The notes beneath the pieces were generated by a model. The model made no database searches. It was not told the DNA's origin and saw only the letters and a list, made by a program, of their open reading frames with translations. This document shows positions 12,128 to 23,583 of a stretch of 64,000 nucleotides of DNA, in pieces. Origin of the DNA: Pohlia nutans (Eukaryota > Streptophyta > Bryopsida > Bryales > Mniaceae). The position numbers and the translations under genes are program-made. The stretch is taken from contig CM040094.1 of the NCBI GenBank assembly GCA_022496805.1, positions 3,309,501 to 3,373,500 of the forward strand, written 5' to 3'. The first letter of the stretch is position 1. The number at the start of each line of letters is the position of its first letter.

Positions 12128-12188
12128 CGTATTGAAAAGATTCCGTCGTTTTCTATGAAAACTATTGTCAGAAAATACTTTTCATTAA

Positions 12189-12731
12189 CCCCTAAACATT
12201 CCAAATTACCATATGTTGGTCGCTGGCTAAATTTAAGAGGTTGTCTAGAATTTGAAAAAGTACTTTTTTGAAAAAAAAATAAAAAATAGAAATATTGCGT
12301 CAAGTCTACTTTCTAACTCAATTTAGATTATGTCATTTCAGTTAAACTCTACACGGGAGAACTTTTCAAAGTGAATCAGTTCAACGTTGTCTTATTGTTA
12401 CAAAATATGCTAATCGGGGAAAATAATGATGTTCCCTCTATCATTCCTTTTGCTTTTTTGAAGTTTACAATAGATAAACTAAATTTAACCAATCACGCTA
12501 AATTTTAAACTCTAGAAGTGAAAATTAGAATTTATACAAATTTTCAAAGGTTAATGCTTTTAAATTAATTAGAAAGAAATTTTAAGTTGTTTTGGAAGTT
12601 TGACTGTACGAATAATTTGTGGAGATGATGCCCTTACATTTTGTCTAGTGAACCAAACTTCATCAAACATATGGAAGGCACATATCATAACACGTCTATG
12701 TTTCGTCCAATACCCCTCGGGCTTTTAGAGG
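12189..12731. mobile_element. TTAA-flanked miniature element, 543 bp
   Basis: TTAA 12185-12188, then CCCCTAAACATTCC; right end GGGCTTTTAGAG before TTAA 12732-12735. A subterminal imperfect hairpin (accatatgttggtcgc) follows the left end. The corresponding position in duplication copy 2 also holds a family member (51381-52856), so this insertion probably predates the duplication. Confidence 0.8.
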
Positions 12732-12955
12732 TTAACAGGAATTTTGTTTTGGGACAACTTGCCTTAGCTTGGTAAATTTATGCCATGCATGATATGAAGA
12801 TTTTTTTTTAAAAAATTTAAAATTTTTTTGGCTTCTTGAAGACAGATTCCATAATGTGTTACACTCTCAATGGTTTAAATCCAGAGGGACCACCCCATCA
12901 AGAACTTCAAGGCATGTGAACATGGTACCATGTTGGTGCATTGAAATGCAATTAA

Positions 12956-13390
12956 CCCCTAAGCTCCCAAGAGACCATTTATTGGTCACCGCCCGTTTTT
13001 AACGGGCTGCCGAAAACCGAAAAATAAGTTTTTGAAAAAATAAAATTTATTTTTAAATACTTCATCAACTCTACTTTCCAATCCAAGTTGAATTATGTGA
13101 ATCCGAGTAAAACTTTACTCGGGAGAGGTTTGTTGTTTTGAAGTTTACAATAGATAAACCAAATTTAATCAATCACGCAAAATTTCAAACTCTAAAAGTG
13201 AAAATCAGAATTTATACAAATTTTCAAAGGTTAATGCTTTTAAATTCAATAAAATGTGATCTAAAGTTATTTTAGGGAATTTGACCGTACAAATAATTTG
13301 TAAAGATGTGACCCAACTCCATCAAACATGAAGAAGGCACATATTATAACACATCTATGTTTTGTTTAGTAACCCTCGGGCTTTTACGGG
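12956..13390. mobile_element. TTAA-flanked miniature element, 435 bp
   Basis: TTAA 12952-12955 then CCCCTAAGCTCCC; right end GGGCTTTTACGGG before TTAA 13391-13394. It has the subterminal hairpin gagaccatttattggtc and the internal landmark tttttaacgggctgcc shared with 28359-28898. An internal deletion relative to the ~540-bp members explains its shorter length. Confidence 0.8.
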
Positions 13391-13394
13391 TTAA

Positions 13395-16180
13395 GATAAC
13401 TTTGGTACCTTTGACTAAAATCATTGTAATTTCAGCAAGGCGGATCAAAGTTTTAGTACACAATACCATGCTTTCATCCATACATACACTAATGGAACAT
13501 GAACAAGAGAGCATAATCAACAAAACTATAACAAGACAACAAATTTCAAGACACAAGAAATACAACATTGTACATGTGTCGTATTTGTAAGTATTTAGTG
13601 TATTTTCAAGTATTTGCAATATTTTGCATTTTTTTCATTGGTATTTTGATAGTTACACAACTCCAAATCAAAATTTTCTTATTGTAGAAAATGTGCTTTA
13701 TAAATCTCTAAATCTAAACCTTCAAATTCAAAATTCAGTTCTTCATGGATTTTCCGCTATTTACGTTTTTAACACATCGCCAAAGCAATGATTTGAGCAC
13801 TAAAGCTTAAAGGGCTTAAAACACAAGTAGAGTGCATGTTTTGAGGTTCCAAAGGACATTTCATGTAAGTTCATACTCCATATTGCAAATGCGTAATTTA
13901 TTTATTCAATTATATGTATAATTTATTTTAATTTTAGGTTTAATTAGACTTTACTTTCACAAACATACAGTGGGCAAAGCCCTTAGACATTTTATGAATC
14001 AAGAGCACAAAACATAGCATTATATCACATGATGCATTGTTGATGATACAATAACAACATATCATACAATGATTGATATTGTATCATAAATTTGTTATAT
14101 AGCAAAATATTCATAGTTCTTGTTCATTTTCTCTATTTCACTCATTATTATGATTGTTCAAGCTACCTCATGTAAAATACAATAAAATGAAATAAAACAT
14201 CTGCACGGGTGCACCATATCAACATGTATTGATTAAACAACCGTGGCTCTTTACCATTGGTCCAACTATTTCAGGAGGTTTAACCACGCTTTTACTTTTA
14301 TTTTTCATTTATTCATAAATTTAGTAGTTCTAAAATAAATTTTAAGAACTTGCAACCTAAGAGAATGCGTCAAAAAGAAAAAAGAACTCAAATCTCTCTA
14401 TAATCATCAACCAATGCCCAATATAATGCCAAAATATCTATAACAAATCTAAAAGGTAAAGGTGTAAAATTAGATTAAAGGATGATTGCAAGTTACGGTC
14501 TACTAAGTGGGGAGTGCAGCTTGCGCAGCTAAAGGCCGTGCAGCTCATGCACTAGGGTTGTAATGCGCACCTTTCAACTTTCAATTAGATAAAAAAATTC
14601 ACCATCCTAAAGAGGGTTTATGCTAAAACTTTCACTTTGGCCATTGTTAGGTTAATTTCAAGACTTTGGGCTATACTCAACAACCTTTTTGTTTTTTACC
14701 GAGTAGGGGTAATTGGAGCCTTTTTTACATGACATCCATAGCTAGATTTTATGAAAATTCATTTCATATCCCACCTCTGAAATTGGACCATTATTGCATT
14801 TGCAAAAAAAATCCAAAAAAAGAAGTTTTAACTGCACGAAAATCTAAACAAAAAAAAAACATCATAAAACAATTAATTAAAGAATAAGTAAGCGTCATAC
14901 CGAAAATAACAAAATGGTAGCCTTGTACATATTTGTCGTATGTTCCTATAAAATTGTGAAGTTTACATTTGACCCCTTCTAGCATTTCTTTTTAAATAGG
15001 TGCATATAGGTGCACTTTTGACAAGCGGCACGCTCCTAAGTCCAACTAGAAATGCTTAATTTGTATAGAAAGATTGAAATTTTGCAAACTTTAATGCAAT
15101 AAACATCTTAACTTTGGAATTTAAAAAACAATGCAATTTCTTTCGTCACAAAATTCCATCCCAATATTTATTGATGATTTTCCAAAGATTGAAAAAGTGC
15201 AACAATTCCTACACCACGACAAAAAACTTGGGTGACCGTAGCTTGCAATCACCCTATAGTCATTTGAAATCATTAAAGTCATTTTCCAAACATGAAAACT
15301 AAAAAGAAAGAACCAGTAAAAACATACATTGATTAAAGTTTCTGCCCTTTCTGTCAATTAAAATTGATAGTGTAAAATAGTGTGACCAGGTGAAATACAT
15401 GTATAACTAAAAAGTGAAGAATTGAAAATGTGAGGTTTGTTAAACATTAATTAGTAACCCTTTTGTGTTAGCCTACATCATAGCCCATGTTTGCCCTAAT
15501 AACCACATTCAATCATGTTATATAGTCTACCCATACCACCATGGTATAAACATTTCATTAACCTATACCTGCTCAAGCGTCCGTATTCAAGATTATGAAT
15601 GATAAATCTCAAAACGATTTCATTCATCAAGCCACTTTTTGCAGGTGATACAAGAACCCGTGGTTAGGGAAAAAATCTCTTGATTCATCAAAAAAATGTC
15701 TGTCTACAAGAGTTTTATTTCTGTTTTTAAAAATAAATTAAAAAAGTTTTTAATTTAAAAGTTTTTTAAAATTATTTAATTTAGATTCTACTTTTACAGA
15801 CACACATACACATACACGGGACAAAGCCCCTAGATTCTTGATGAATCAAGAGAACAAAGGATTATAACAAAGGAGCTTGTTTCTTCTATTTTGAGGGAAG
15901 TAGCACAAGTCACAAATCAAAATCAAACTTACAATTAGATTGTCAATATTGGTTTTCACGATGTTCATATAAAGAAAAGAAGTTGATTGGTAGATCGTTC
16001 AAAGTACAATCTATAATTAAAACCAATGATCAGTAGTGAACCAATGACACCAATGGTATCTAATCAAACAGAATATGGTCTTCATGTAAAACCAATAATC
16101 TTTACCCAACCAATGATATTTAGGCAAACAATGAATCCAATGATATGTCGTCATCATTCATCACTAAATTCAACCGATAG
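13395..16180. other. AT-rich intergenic sequence, no gene seen
   Basis: No long ORF or recognisable domain is present. One dispersed repeat pair is visible: about 13925-14020 and about 15770-15870 share a landmark like gggacaaagcccctaga followed by gaatcaagagaacaaag, and may be ends of an unidentified element. The region 14500-15045 has GC-richer edges (gcagcttgcgcagct on the left, gcggcacgctcc on the right) that could be decayed element ends, but I could not confirm a target duplication. Confidence 0.5.
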
Positions 16181-16184
16181 AGCA

Positions 16185-16440
16185 TCAAAAGCCCAAATTG
16201 GGTCTCAATTGTTTTTGATAGTTTTGAGTAAATCCTTCTAATGATGGACTTCATTCTAATTAAAATTCTTTTTTTATTTTTTAATATATTTTTACCAACT
16301 CATGCAATCAGGCATGCGATGTTCTTCACCGATTCTAGTGATATAAAATTTGATGTCATCAGAAATATACTTTTCACAATTTGATCAATTGAATTTTATT
16401 ATTTTAAATCCATGAAAATCTTTGGTCCAATAGGAATCAA
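16185..16440. repeat. Degenerate copy of the ~220-bp TTAA miniature family
   Basis: It matches internal landmarks of 58996-59215: agcccaaattgggtctca, the attctagtgatataaaattt block and ccatgaaaatctttggtcc. The terminal CCCC and TTAA motifs are lost. No coding content. Confidence 0.5.
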
Positions 16441-16888
16441 GAGAAAAGAGAATGCTAGATCCAATCTATAGAATGTAAAAATTTTGACAAATTTTAGCCA
16501 TGATTTTGACACCCTGACTCTAAATCCCCCCTCGACCTAATGCACATACTATTCAAGATGGGCTCCATTTCTCAAAAATTTCCATTTTTTGCATCCTACA
16601 TGCTTTTTTAGGAAATGTTTCTTTCTTATATTTTTTGAGTATCAATCTCCACCCCAAACATCTCCTAGTCTGCTAGTTCCTTTCCGATCTTGACTGCTGC
16701 TTAAAATTAAAAGTGTCCAAAATAAACCCGTACACTAAAATGATTCCTAAACAATTAAAACAACTTGAATTGACATGAAAATTTACCATGATATCTAGAC
16801 TTCAAGGAGAATTTAATTTAACAAATTTTATTATTTTAATTGATGATAGACAATGAATAGAGAAGAAACAAGCCCCCAAAGTTGTTGC

Positions 16889-16954
16889 TTGGGGAGTGCA
16901 CTTAAAGTTAGGATTAGGAATACACGTGAGTGCGTTTTAATAGCATACCCCAAA

Positions 16955-16991
<37 letters not shown>

Positions 16992-17350
16992 GCATACCCC
17001 TTACAATATTTGGCCTTAAAATAATTTTTAAATCACGACTTTTTAGGTGTTGAATCATTACGTATATACCTAGCATTTGGCATAAATTTCAGACCCAAAA
17101 GTTTTTTAAATCTTATAAAGAAAATGATAGAAGTTTACACTAAAATGTGTTGATTTTTGCTTCAAAAATAAATTTAAAAATATTTACAAGTGATTATTTT
17201 TCAAAATTTATACAACAAGCACTTTAGATTGCATTCAACAACTTCATATTTTTTTTACAATTTGCAGATGTTTTTTTAGTACATACATAGGGGGGTCAAA
17301 AGTACGCACTCACGTGATTCCTAGTCTTAACTTTAAGTGCACTCTTCGAG
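16889..17350. mobile_element. Mutator-type MITE, 462 bp, 9-bp target duplication
   Basis: The left flank AGTTGTTGC (16880-16888) and right flank AGCTGTTGC (17351-17359) differ at one base and form a 9-bp target duplication. Ends are inverted repeats of about 50 bp (GGGGAGTGCACTTAAAGTTA on the left). A paralogue of the target without the element lies at about 5020-5040. Shared ends and 9-bp duplications link it to 31230-31499 and 34999-35812. It contains a perfect (AAT)12 microsatellite. Nine-base duplications are the Mutator hallmark. Confidence 0.85.
16955..16990. repeat. (AAT)12 microsatellite
   Basis: Thirty-six bases of uninterrupted AAT, inside the Mutator-type MITE at 16889-17350. It generates spurious poly-Asn and poly-Leu ORFs on the two strands. 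Confidence 0.95.
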
Positions 17351-17908
17351 AGCTGTTGCCACCAAAATGCACTTTGGTGAACCAAAATTAAGACCCGTGC
17401 CCTAAATTAATTTTCCAATATTTAGTACCTTTGGGATTAATCTAAATTTATTTCTAAACAAACTCCACTTGGGTACGCAGGGTTGTGAAGTCACAAACCT
17501 TTGTACGCAGGATTTTGAGACTTCACAAACCTTCGTACGCACGGTTGAGAAGTTATCACAAAATTTCAAAAATCTCAAAATCCTCAAATGCATGCATTGT
17601 GACTCCAAATCTTTTGAGCCATACCTTGCAACAATCTAAACTATATTTTCATATATTTGACACTACACTTTATCAATGGTGTGTATTTTTAAGATATCAT
17701 CAATGTCAAAGAATTCCATCCCTTCACCTTTTTAAAAAAATTTGGTACAAAATTAAGGTTGATGATACAAATCCAATTTTATGATACAAAATTCTTCATT
17801 GTTTATTTTTGTGACACAAGTCCGAATTCACAATCTTGATTCTTTTCAATACAGATTCATGTCTAAAAGTCACAAGCGTATTTCATTTGAAATTCATATG
17901 TGATTTAA

Positions 17909-19243
17909 ACCCTAAGCTCCCTAGATACAATCTTATGATTGGTGCCGATTTTTATCAGGCTACCCGGAACAAAAGAATGAAAACATGAAACAATATCGAA
18001 TTAAGTATTACATCGATTCTACTTTTCAAATGAATGCATTTTGAAATAAGCCAAACCAAGTTAACCCATAATCGCCCCGTCGTTCACATTTTGAAGGTTT
18101 TGGGGGTTACATACATCTTTGAATAGCTGTAGCTTTTGGAAAAAGTGTCCGATTTCAATATAAATTTCAAAAAACTAACCGCTTGATGTACAAAAAGTGT
18201 GGAAATTTTTTCAAATAAATCCACGACGAATTGAAAGTAGGTGTCCTTTTTTTTAACAGTTTTTGTGCATTTTGATGGCTGCAACCTCAGGGGCTTGTAT
18301 CTCCATTATACCATGTTTGTTTTCCATTAACATTATTAGGTTGGATCCCCCTTGAAGTTTAGTTATCGTAATAAAGTTTTCATGACAATCCATGTTGTTT
18401 TGAAAGTTTCATAATCATTTTAGTGCATGGATCTAGTTTGGACACTTCGCTTTTTGAGTCAAATTGGTCACTTTTGGGGCTACTTTTTGACATTGCATGG
18501 CCGGTTTAGTGCACATTAAATTTTTCCATGAGGTTTTTTTGGTACCAATGTCTGTATATAATGATTTTGAACTACGTCGTCATTAAAGTTTTTTCATTTG
18601 AGTAATTTTGAAAACAAAATTTACCTCCAACTGTGTTGCTAGGAAAATTTCACCATCCTTTTTTAACACTAGAACACTATGATCTTGTAATCTATATGGC
18701 CAAATGAGCCTAAAATTGATTCACGTGATCTACAACATGTGTATTACAAAATTGTACGGTTGAGATTTCTATACCTCACTTACATTTAGATCTATAACAC
18801 ATCAAAAGCAATGATAATTTTAAGCCCAAAAAAGCTAGGGACGATTAGGGGATTTACTCCACCGGAAAGAATTTATCCAAGATGACCGCCTCAATATTGT
18901 CTAAGTGCTATAAAATTTGCTCTCTAGAGAAAGTAGTGATATTCTCGCTATCATTTCTTTTGGTTTTCTGAAGTTCACAATAGATAGACCAATTTCAACT
19001 AATCTTGCTAAACTTTAAAATCTAAAAGTGAAAATGATAATTTATACAAATTTTCAAAGGTGAAAGCTTCTAAATTCATTAACAATTTAGCTAAATGTTT
19101 TCCTAGGAAGTCTCATTGTATAATTAATTTGTAGAGATGATGCCCTTACATTTTCTCCGTTTAACCAAACTTCATCAAACATATGGAAGGCACATATTAT
19201 AACACATTTATGTTATGTCCAATACCCCTTGGGCTTTTAGGGG
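17909..19243. mobile_element. TTAA-flanked element containing a nested TTAA element
   Basis: TTAA 17905-17908, left end ACCCTAAGCTCCC; right end GGGCTTTTAGGGG before TTAA 19244-19247. The internal landmark caggctacccgg matches the ~540-bp subfamily. It is split at 18065-18851 by another TTAA element. The right half plus flank (18852-19480) is paralogous to 28903-29500. Confidence 0.75.
18065..18851. mobile_element. Nested TTAA-flanked element, 787 bp
   Basis: TTAA 18061-18064 is followed by CCCATAATCGCCCC; the right end GGGACGATTAGGGG is followed by a decayed target (ATTTA). It sits inside the element at 17909-19243 at the same internal TTAA that is occupied in the paralogue at 27775-28898. 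Its right two thirds recur in inverted form at about 4190-4900. No convincing ORF. Confidence 0.7.
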
Positions 19244-19599
19244 TTAAATAAGTTTTGAATATGCTCATTTGAGACTTTTTAAATAGTGAATTTGAACTGA
19301 TTAGAAAATAACTTATGCACACCCACTCCTTACAAATGTTTCATAATTACCAAGCACACTCTTATTAAATTTAGTTCTCCAATTCCAAGTAAACATCATA
19401 GTCACACAAGAGAAAAAGAAGAAAAACACCTTCCATATTTGTGTAGACTCATGGGAGAGAGACGCAGGCGGTTTAATGCATGCCATTCCAGGAGTGTGTT
19501 GAGCATGTGACACGTGGATGGTTGTATTAGTAACTTCCTAGGTGACATTTGTGCACTGCTGTCTATTCTAGGCTGGACTGCTGGCTCATAGTGTCACGA

Positions 19600-19613
19600 T
19601 AATTATACATTTT
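19600..19613. repeat. LINE target-site duplication, left copy
   Basis: TAATTATACATTTT adjoins the A-rich 3' tail of the LINE and is repeated exactly at 23570-23583. It fixes the insertion boundaries. Confidence 0.9.
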
Positions 19614-19713
19614 ATTTTTTATTTTTTTTGGCACAAATTGAAAGAATCAATTGCAAGGGAAAATAAAATACAACGCCACCACGGCAATGACCACCACGGG
19701 GCAAGAGAGCAAC

Positions 19714-21768
19714 CTAACTAATGAAATTTAAAGGGTTGTAAACAACCCACGTAATAAAGTCACCCGATCTCATACAAAGGAGCTGTTGTTTGCACCAAAC
19801 TCGGTCAAACTTCTCATACTCATGGGCGGTAAACTGCAGTGACTTCCTAACCTTCTCACGCACTTTGTTCCAAGCACAAAGCGCATAATCCCTAATGCCT
19901 TGCCAGATATGGCCTCTGATCTTATCCTTCGTCCATCTACTCTGGTTAAACACAAAGTCATTCCTGGCAATCCATAGCGTCCAAAGTGTGACGCCTCTGG
20001 CCAAAGACCAGACTTTACTGTTGGCCCTGAAATTACGAGGCGGCCTGTCAGCGAAAACCGCCTGCTTAAGCTGTAGGCGCAGCCGATTGAGGATATTACC
20101 ACCTGGTTGAAGAAGATCTTGCTTGTTCTGAAGTTTGAGCAGGATTTCTGCCACGAAAGACCAGGCATCCTTCGCAAGTTCACAGTCCCAGAACCTGTGA
20201 GCATGACATTCGGCTAGACCAGTGTCACACACCATGCACGAGGTATCAATGTTTACGGAGATTTGACTTCTCCAAGTATTGACAGCTACGGCTTTATGCC
20301 ATATTTGCCAGATCAATCTCCCTTCTTTGCTGGCCCTCTCGGTGAGCCATGTATTGCTCCAACTGAAGTGAAAATTGGCTGGAAGAGTACCTTGCCATTT
20401 GGTTCGCGCTAGGTTAATGGGTGGGTGTTTTGTAGCAAGAATCTTCCTACCCATCTGAGTCGAGTATTGGAAGAAGTCTCTGTCGTTCGGCCATTTGATG
20501 CGATCCGTGTCGAGAAGTAATTCGCTGATACGTCCACAATACAACCATATGACAGATTTTTGTTGTACACGGGTGACTTCTTGTATCCGAACCTTCACTG
20601 GGAAGCCTTCGGCACGTCTGGTAAGGGCCAGCCTGTTGGGGTAATCAGGCGGGATGGCAGTCAGTGTCCGTGAGGACTCTTGGACACTCCAGATGCTGCC
20701 TGCATGGGCGATGTTCACGACTTGTCGCCCAAGGTCAAGTCTACAGTCAGCGAGGTCTCCACCTCGAATTACCAACACCGGGAATGGGTCTCCGTGGTTC
20801 CAAAAGAGACCAACCCATTCTGTTCCACTGGGCCTACAACTCTGTCTGATAAAAAGTCCACTCCCCATAGCAGTGAGATGAGTACACACCACCGTCCAGT
20901 TACCTTCTTCTGTGATGAGCATGCCATATCTTTGCTGTAAAATTCCGAAGTCAATGAAGGCAAGGCTAGTATGATCCCAAATATCGCGAATGTATTGCAT
21001 ACCTTTGTTGTGAAGTTGCGATGCCCTAGCCTTTGAGAAATTGGGCCCAATGGAGTTGAAACCGGGACTCCACCAAATACTAGAACTAAGCCACTCATCA
21101 TAGTTCCTAGGTGGGAGAATGGTTATTTCTTTCCCTAGTGTTTTCCAAACTATAGCTGTGCGCTTCCACACTACTGACCCAAACTTGGCTTGATGGTTGG
21201 AGCTCAAAAACCAAAGGGGGGAGGCATGCCATCGCCCTCCTTTGTAGGGTTGATAATTTGCTAGTCTATGACGAATAATGGCTTTAAGGTTGGTAGTCCC
21301 GGGCTCACAAGCCTTGATGACCCATTTGACCATAAGTGCGGTCATAGCCTCCATGGGATTCACTAGTCCAAGACCACCTTCGTTTTTGGGTTTGCAACAA
21401 GTGATCCAAGAGACTCTAGTTCGGGTGGGTGCGGTGGTCCCTCCCCAAATATAATTCCGGACCTTGCCGATAATCTTCTTAATGCCTCTCATGGTCCCTC
21501 CCCATATAGCTAGGAAATACATGAGAGAAGATATGAGGATGGAGTTGGCTATAATGGTTCTCCCCGCCGTATTAATCTTGGCTTTGGTCCAATACTCCAA
21601 TTTCTTGTCAATCTTCTTCAACAAAAACTCATCAATGTCCGGGGTGCTAATGTCCACTCCAAAAGGAGCACCTAGCAGTTTAGAGATGTCACGGTTGGAG
21701 GCCCATTGCCATTGCAACCCATGACTCCACGGTGGTCTCACTAGTAGAAATCTTGTCTTATGTGACAA
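19714..21768 (-). pseudogene. LINE ORF2 3' part with zf-RVT module
   Basis: An open 684-codon frame continues ORF2 after the RT. It contains ISKLLGAPFGVDI, the KIDKKLEYWTKAKINTAGRT block typical of plant L1 elements, WGGTMRGIKKIIGKVRNYIWGG, and, around residues 470-538, a zinc-binding reverse-transcriptase module (WQIWHKAVAVNTWRSQ...CMVC...CHAHRFWDC). No RNase H domain is seen. Its first residues (MSHKTRFLLV) come from the CACTA-type MITE, so the apparent start is an artefact; the element-derived part begins at RPPWSHG. Confidence 0.9.
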
Positions 21769-21900
21769 GTCTTTAATGACTCAATGTCCGGAAAGACAAG
21801 TCCAGATTGACACAAAGTCCACTTTGTGTCAATATGGACTTGTCTTTCCGGACATTGAGTCATTAAAGACTTGTCACATAAGACAAGATTTCTACTAGTG
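21739..21900. mobile_element. CACTA-type foldback MITE inside the LINE, 162 bp
   Basis: It begins CACTAGTAGAAATC and ends with the exact inverse GATTTCTACTAGTG; nearly the whole sequence is one hairpin, its arms differing at a few bases near the centre. The flanking TCT at 21736-21738 and 21901-21903 is the 3-bp duplication expected for CACTA (En/Spm) insertions. Removing it and one TCT joins the LINE text (YWWDEANRD to RPPWSHG) in frame, proving it arrived after the LINE. Its folding makes it a potential small-RNA source. Confidence 0.93.
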
Positions 21901-21981
21901 TCTATCTCTATTAGCCTCGTCCCACCAATAGGCGGCGGATTTTGCCCAATTAATGACAAGTCCTGAGGCTTCGCTGAAGGA

Positions 21982-22497
21982 TTAGAGAACTAAAACCGTG
22001 TTCTGGACAAAGGTTTCTTTTGCTCTAATAGTCATGGAGGTATCATCCGCGTATTGGGCGATAATTTGTTGGCATTGACTATTGGGAAGTTCAATGCCTC
22101 TAATTCTCCCAATGCTAACTTCCTTCTTGAAAGAAATATTAAGTACTTCTCCTACAATAAGGAAAAGGTAGGGTGCAAGTGGGCATCCTTGCCTAACACC
22201 TTGCAAAATGGGGAATTTGGGGGTTCTCCTCCCGTTGACACTAACACTAGCCATGGCCCCGGAAAATAGAATTTTGACCATATCAATGAAGGGTGATGGA
22301 AAGCCTAATTTTTCCATCGCTTGGAATAAGAATTTGAGCTCTACTTTGTCATAAGCCTTAGAGAAATCCAACTTGAGAAATAAGAGAGGTTGCTTCGAGG
22401 ACTTAGCAAACTCTATGGTCTCATGGGTTAAGAAAAGATTGTCTAGAATATATCTCATAGGCAAAAAGGCTGACTGATCGAGCGAAATAATTTCCAT
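21982..22497 (-). pseudogene. LINE reverse transcriptase core (YADD)
   Basis: In the same frame as 22519-23559, this segment carries SLDQSAFLPMRYILDNLFL, the catalytic LDFSKAYDKV block, LQGVRQGCPLAPYLF and the active-site motif AQYADDTSM. A frameshift near 21975-21984 separates it from the rest of ORF2 (SEASGLVINWAKS and onward). Stop plus frameshift make this copy non-functional without help in trans. Confidence 0.92.
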
Positions 22498-22518
22498 CTG
22501 GATGGGTTGGAGACGGAT

Positions 22519-23559
22519 TTAGAGGGCTTTGGCATATATCTTATATGCCACATTAAGCAACGTGATAGGTCTCCAATTGTTTAAAGTGTGACGTCCCCCA
22601 CCTTTGTGCAAAAGAGCAATGAGGCCTTCGGTGACTCCACTAGGAAATTGGCCTCTATCTAAAGCTTTCTGAGTCATGATGAGAAATTCTGGTCCAATCC
22701 GGGGCCATAGGCATTGATAAAATTCAGTTAAAATGCCGTCTGGACCGGGGGCTTTACCTTTAGCTAACGCTTTAACTGCAATTGATAATTCATCCAAAGT
22801 GAGCGGCTTACTAAGCTCTTGTTTCATGAGAGTGGAGAGCTTGGGTAGTACCTCGTTCAAAGTATGCACCCGGGCCGCTTCTTGTGAGTTGCTGGTCGTC
22901 CGCGCTTGATACAATTTCGAGTAGAAATTGAAGCATATGTTCTCCAAGTCTTCCTGCGAATTTTTGGTGATGCCCAGCTCATCCTCGAGTTCTCCTATAC
23001 GGTTGTTTGTTGGTCTTTCTTTGCTCGCTTCGAAGAAGACTTTGGTGGCTTTGTCATCGTGTGTTCGCCATCTGATTTTGGCCCTGGTCATATGTCCCTC
23101 GAGCTTTCTCTGCTCCATCGTTTCTAACTCCTGCAGCAGTCTGTCGACCTCATGTGGTCCTGGACGAGGCGTGGTTTCGCCAGGTGGACCAGTTACTGCA
23201 GTTCCGATGGGACTGTCCCTCCCTTGACTGTTGGTTGACTGAGAGTTGGGGGGGGCTGCTCCAGCGTGGGCGAGTGGCCCTTGCTGCCCAGATAAGGCAG
23301 CCCGCATGGGGCCGGAGTAAGTGCCCTGATGGGCCAGCTGGGCTGCGGCCCAATTGTCTTGGGCCCTTGCATTCGACTGGTCTTGTAAGATAGTCTGGGC
23401 CTCTACTAGCTGGGACCTGATCTTCACTTCTTTTTTCCTATACTCCGTAGCTTTGGCCTTACAAAAGGCCTTATAAATTTTAATGACTCTACGGAGCTTC
23501 CCAAAAAACTCTAAATTGGAGGGAGCTTTGTCCCACGTACTAATCAGTTTTTCTACCAC
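22519..23559 (-). pseudogene. LINE ORF2 fragment, start of reverse transcriptase
   Basis: The 346-codon frame holds the linker before the RT and the first RT motifs: KGKAPGPDGI (about residues 270-280) and NNWRPITLLNVAYKIYAKAL at the end. An in-frame TAA then interrupts what continues as the core RT at 21982-22497. A Pro/Gly/Ala/Gln-rich, low-complexity stretch occupies roughly residues 75-135 between the linker and the ETMEQRKLEGHMTRAKIRW segment, which is unusual for plant L1 ORF2. Overlapping plus-strand ORFs are shadows. Confidence 0.9.
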
Positions 23560-23569
23560 CGCCGGGTCT

Positions 23570-23583
23570 TAATTATACATTTT
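23570..23583. repeat. LINE target-site duplication, right copy
   Basis: Exact repeat of 19600-19613 at the truncated 5' end of the LINE. The flank beyond it (ggggtcatcagatgtgaatt) is found again at about 24762-24785. Confidence 0.9.

Larger units (their letters stand above)
5165..12900 (+). repeat. Segmental duplication, copy 1 (partner about 45165-53990)
   Basis: Matching anchors in the same order and orientation include 5345-5420 with 46200-46280, 5660-5880 with 46540-46750, 5990-6260 with 46860-47130, 7210-7400 with 47250-47430, 7410-7560 with 47975-48120, 8160-8500 with 48425-48840, 9490-9620 with 48862-48990, 10035-11330 with 49010-50530, and 12740-12890 with 52865-52990 plus 53961-53980. 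The copies are about 40 kb apart. Each has its own private insertions, so the duplication is old and not an assembly echo. Nothing in it looks like a host gene. Confidence 0.85.
19614..23569 (-). mobile_element. 5'-truncated L1-type LINE retrotransposon
   Basis: About 4 kb on the minus strand, with an A-rich 3' tail (T-rich on plus, from about 19611). A perfect 14-bp target duplication TAATTATACATTTT lies at 19600-19613 and 23570-23583. A paralogue of the target without the LINE is at about 24735-24800. Only the region from just before the reverse transcriptase to the zf-RVT module is present; ORF1 and the endonuclease are missing, consistent with 5' truncation at target-primed insertion. Its base composition is clearly GC-richer than the surroundings, suggesting a fairly recent arrival. 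A CACTA-type MITE later landed inside it. Confidence 0.95.

Noticed and set aside
14500..15045. Possible Mutator-type element with GGGGAGTGCA-like left end
   Set aside because: The right end does not mirror the left convincingly and no 9-bp duplication was found.
16831..17076. ORFs with poly-Leu or poly-Asn runs
   Set aside because: They arise from the (AAT)12 microsatellite inside a MITE.
19895..23393. Plus-strand ORFs opposite the LINE
   Set aside because: Antisense shadows of the LINE coding frames, caused by its higher GC content.
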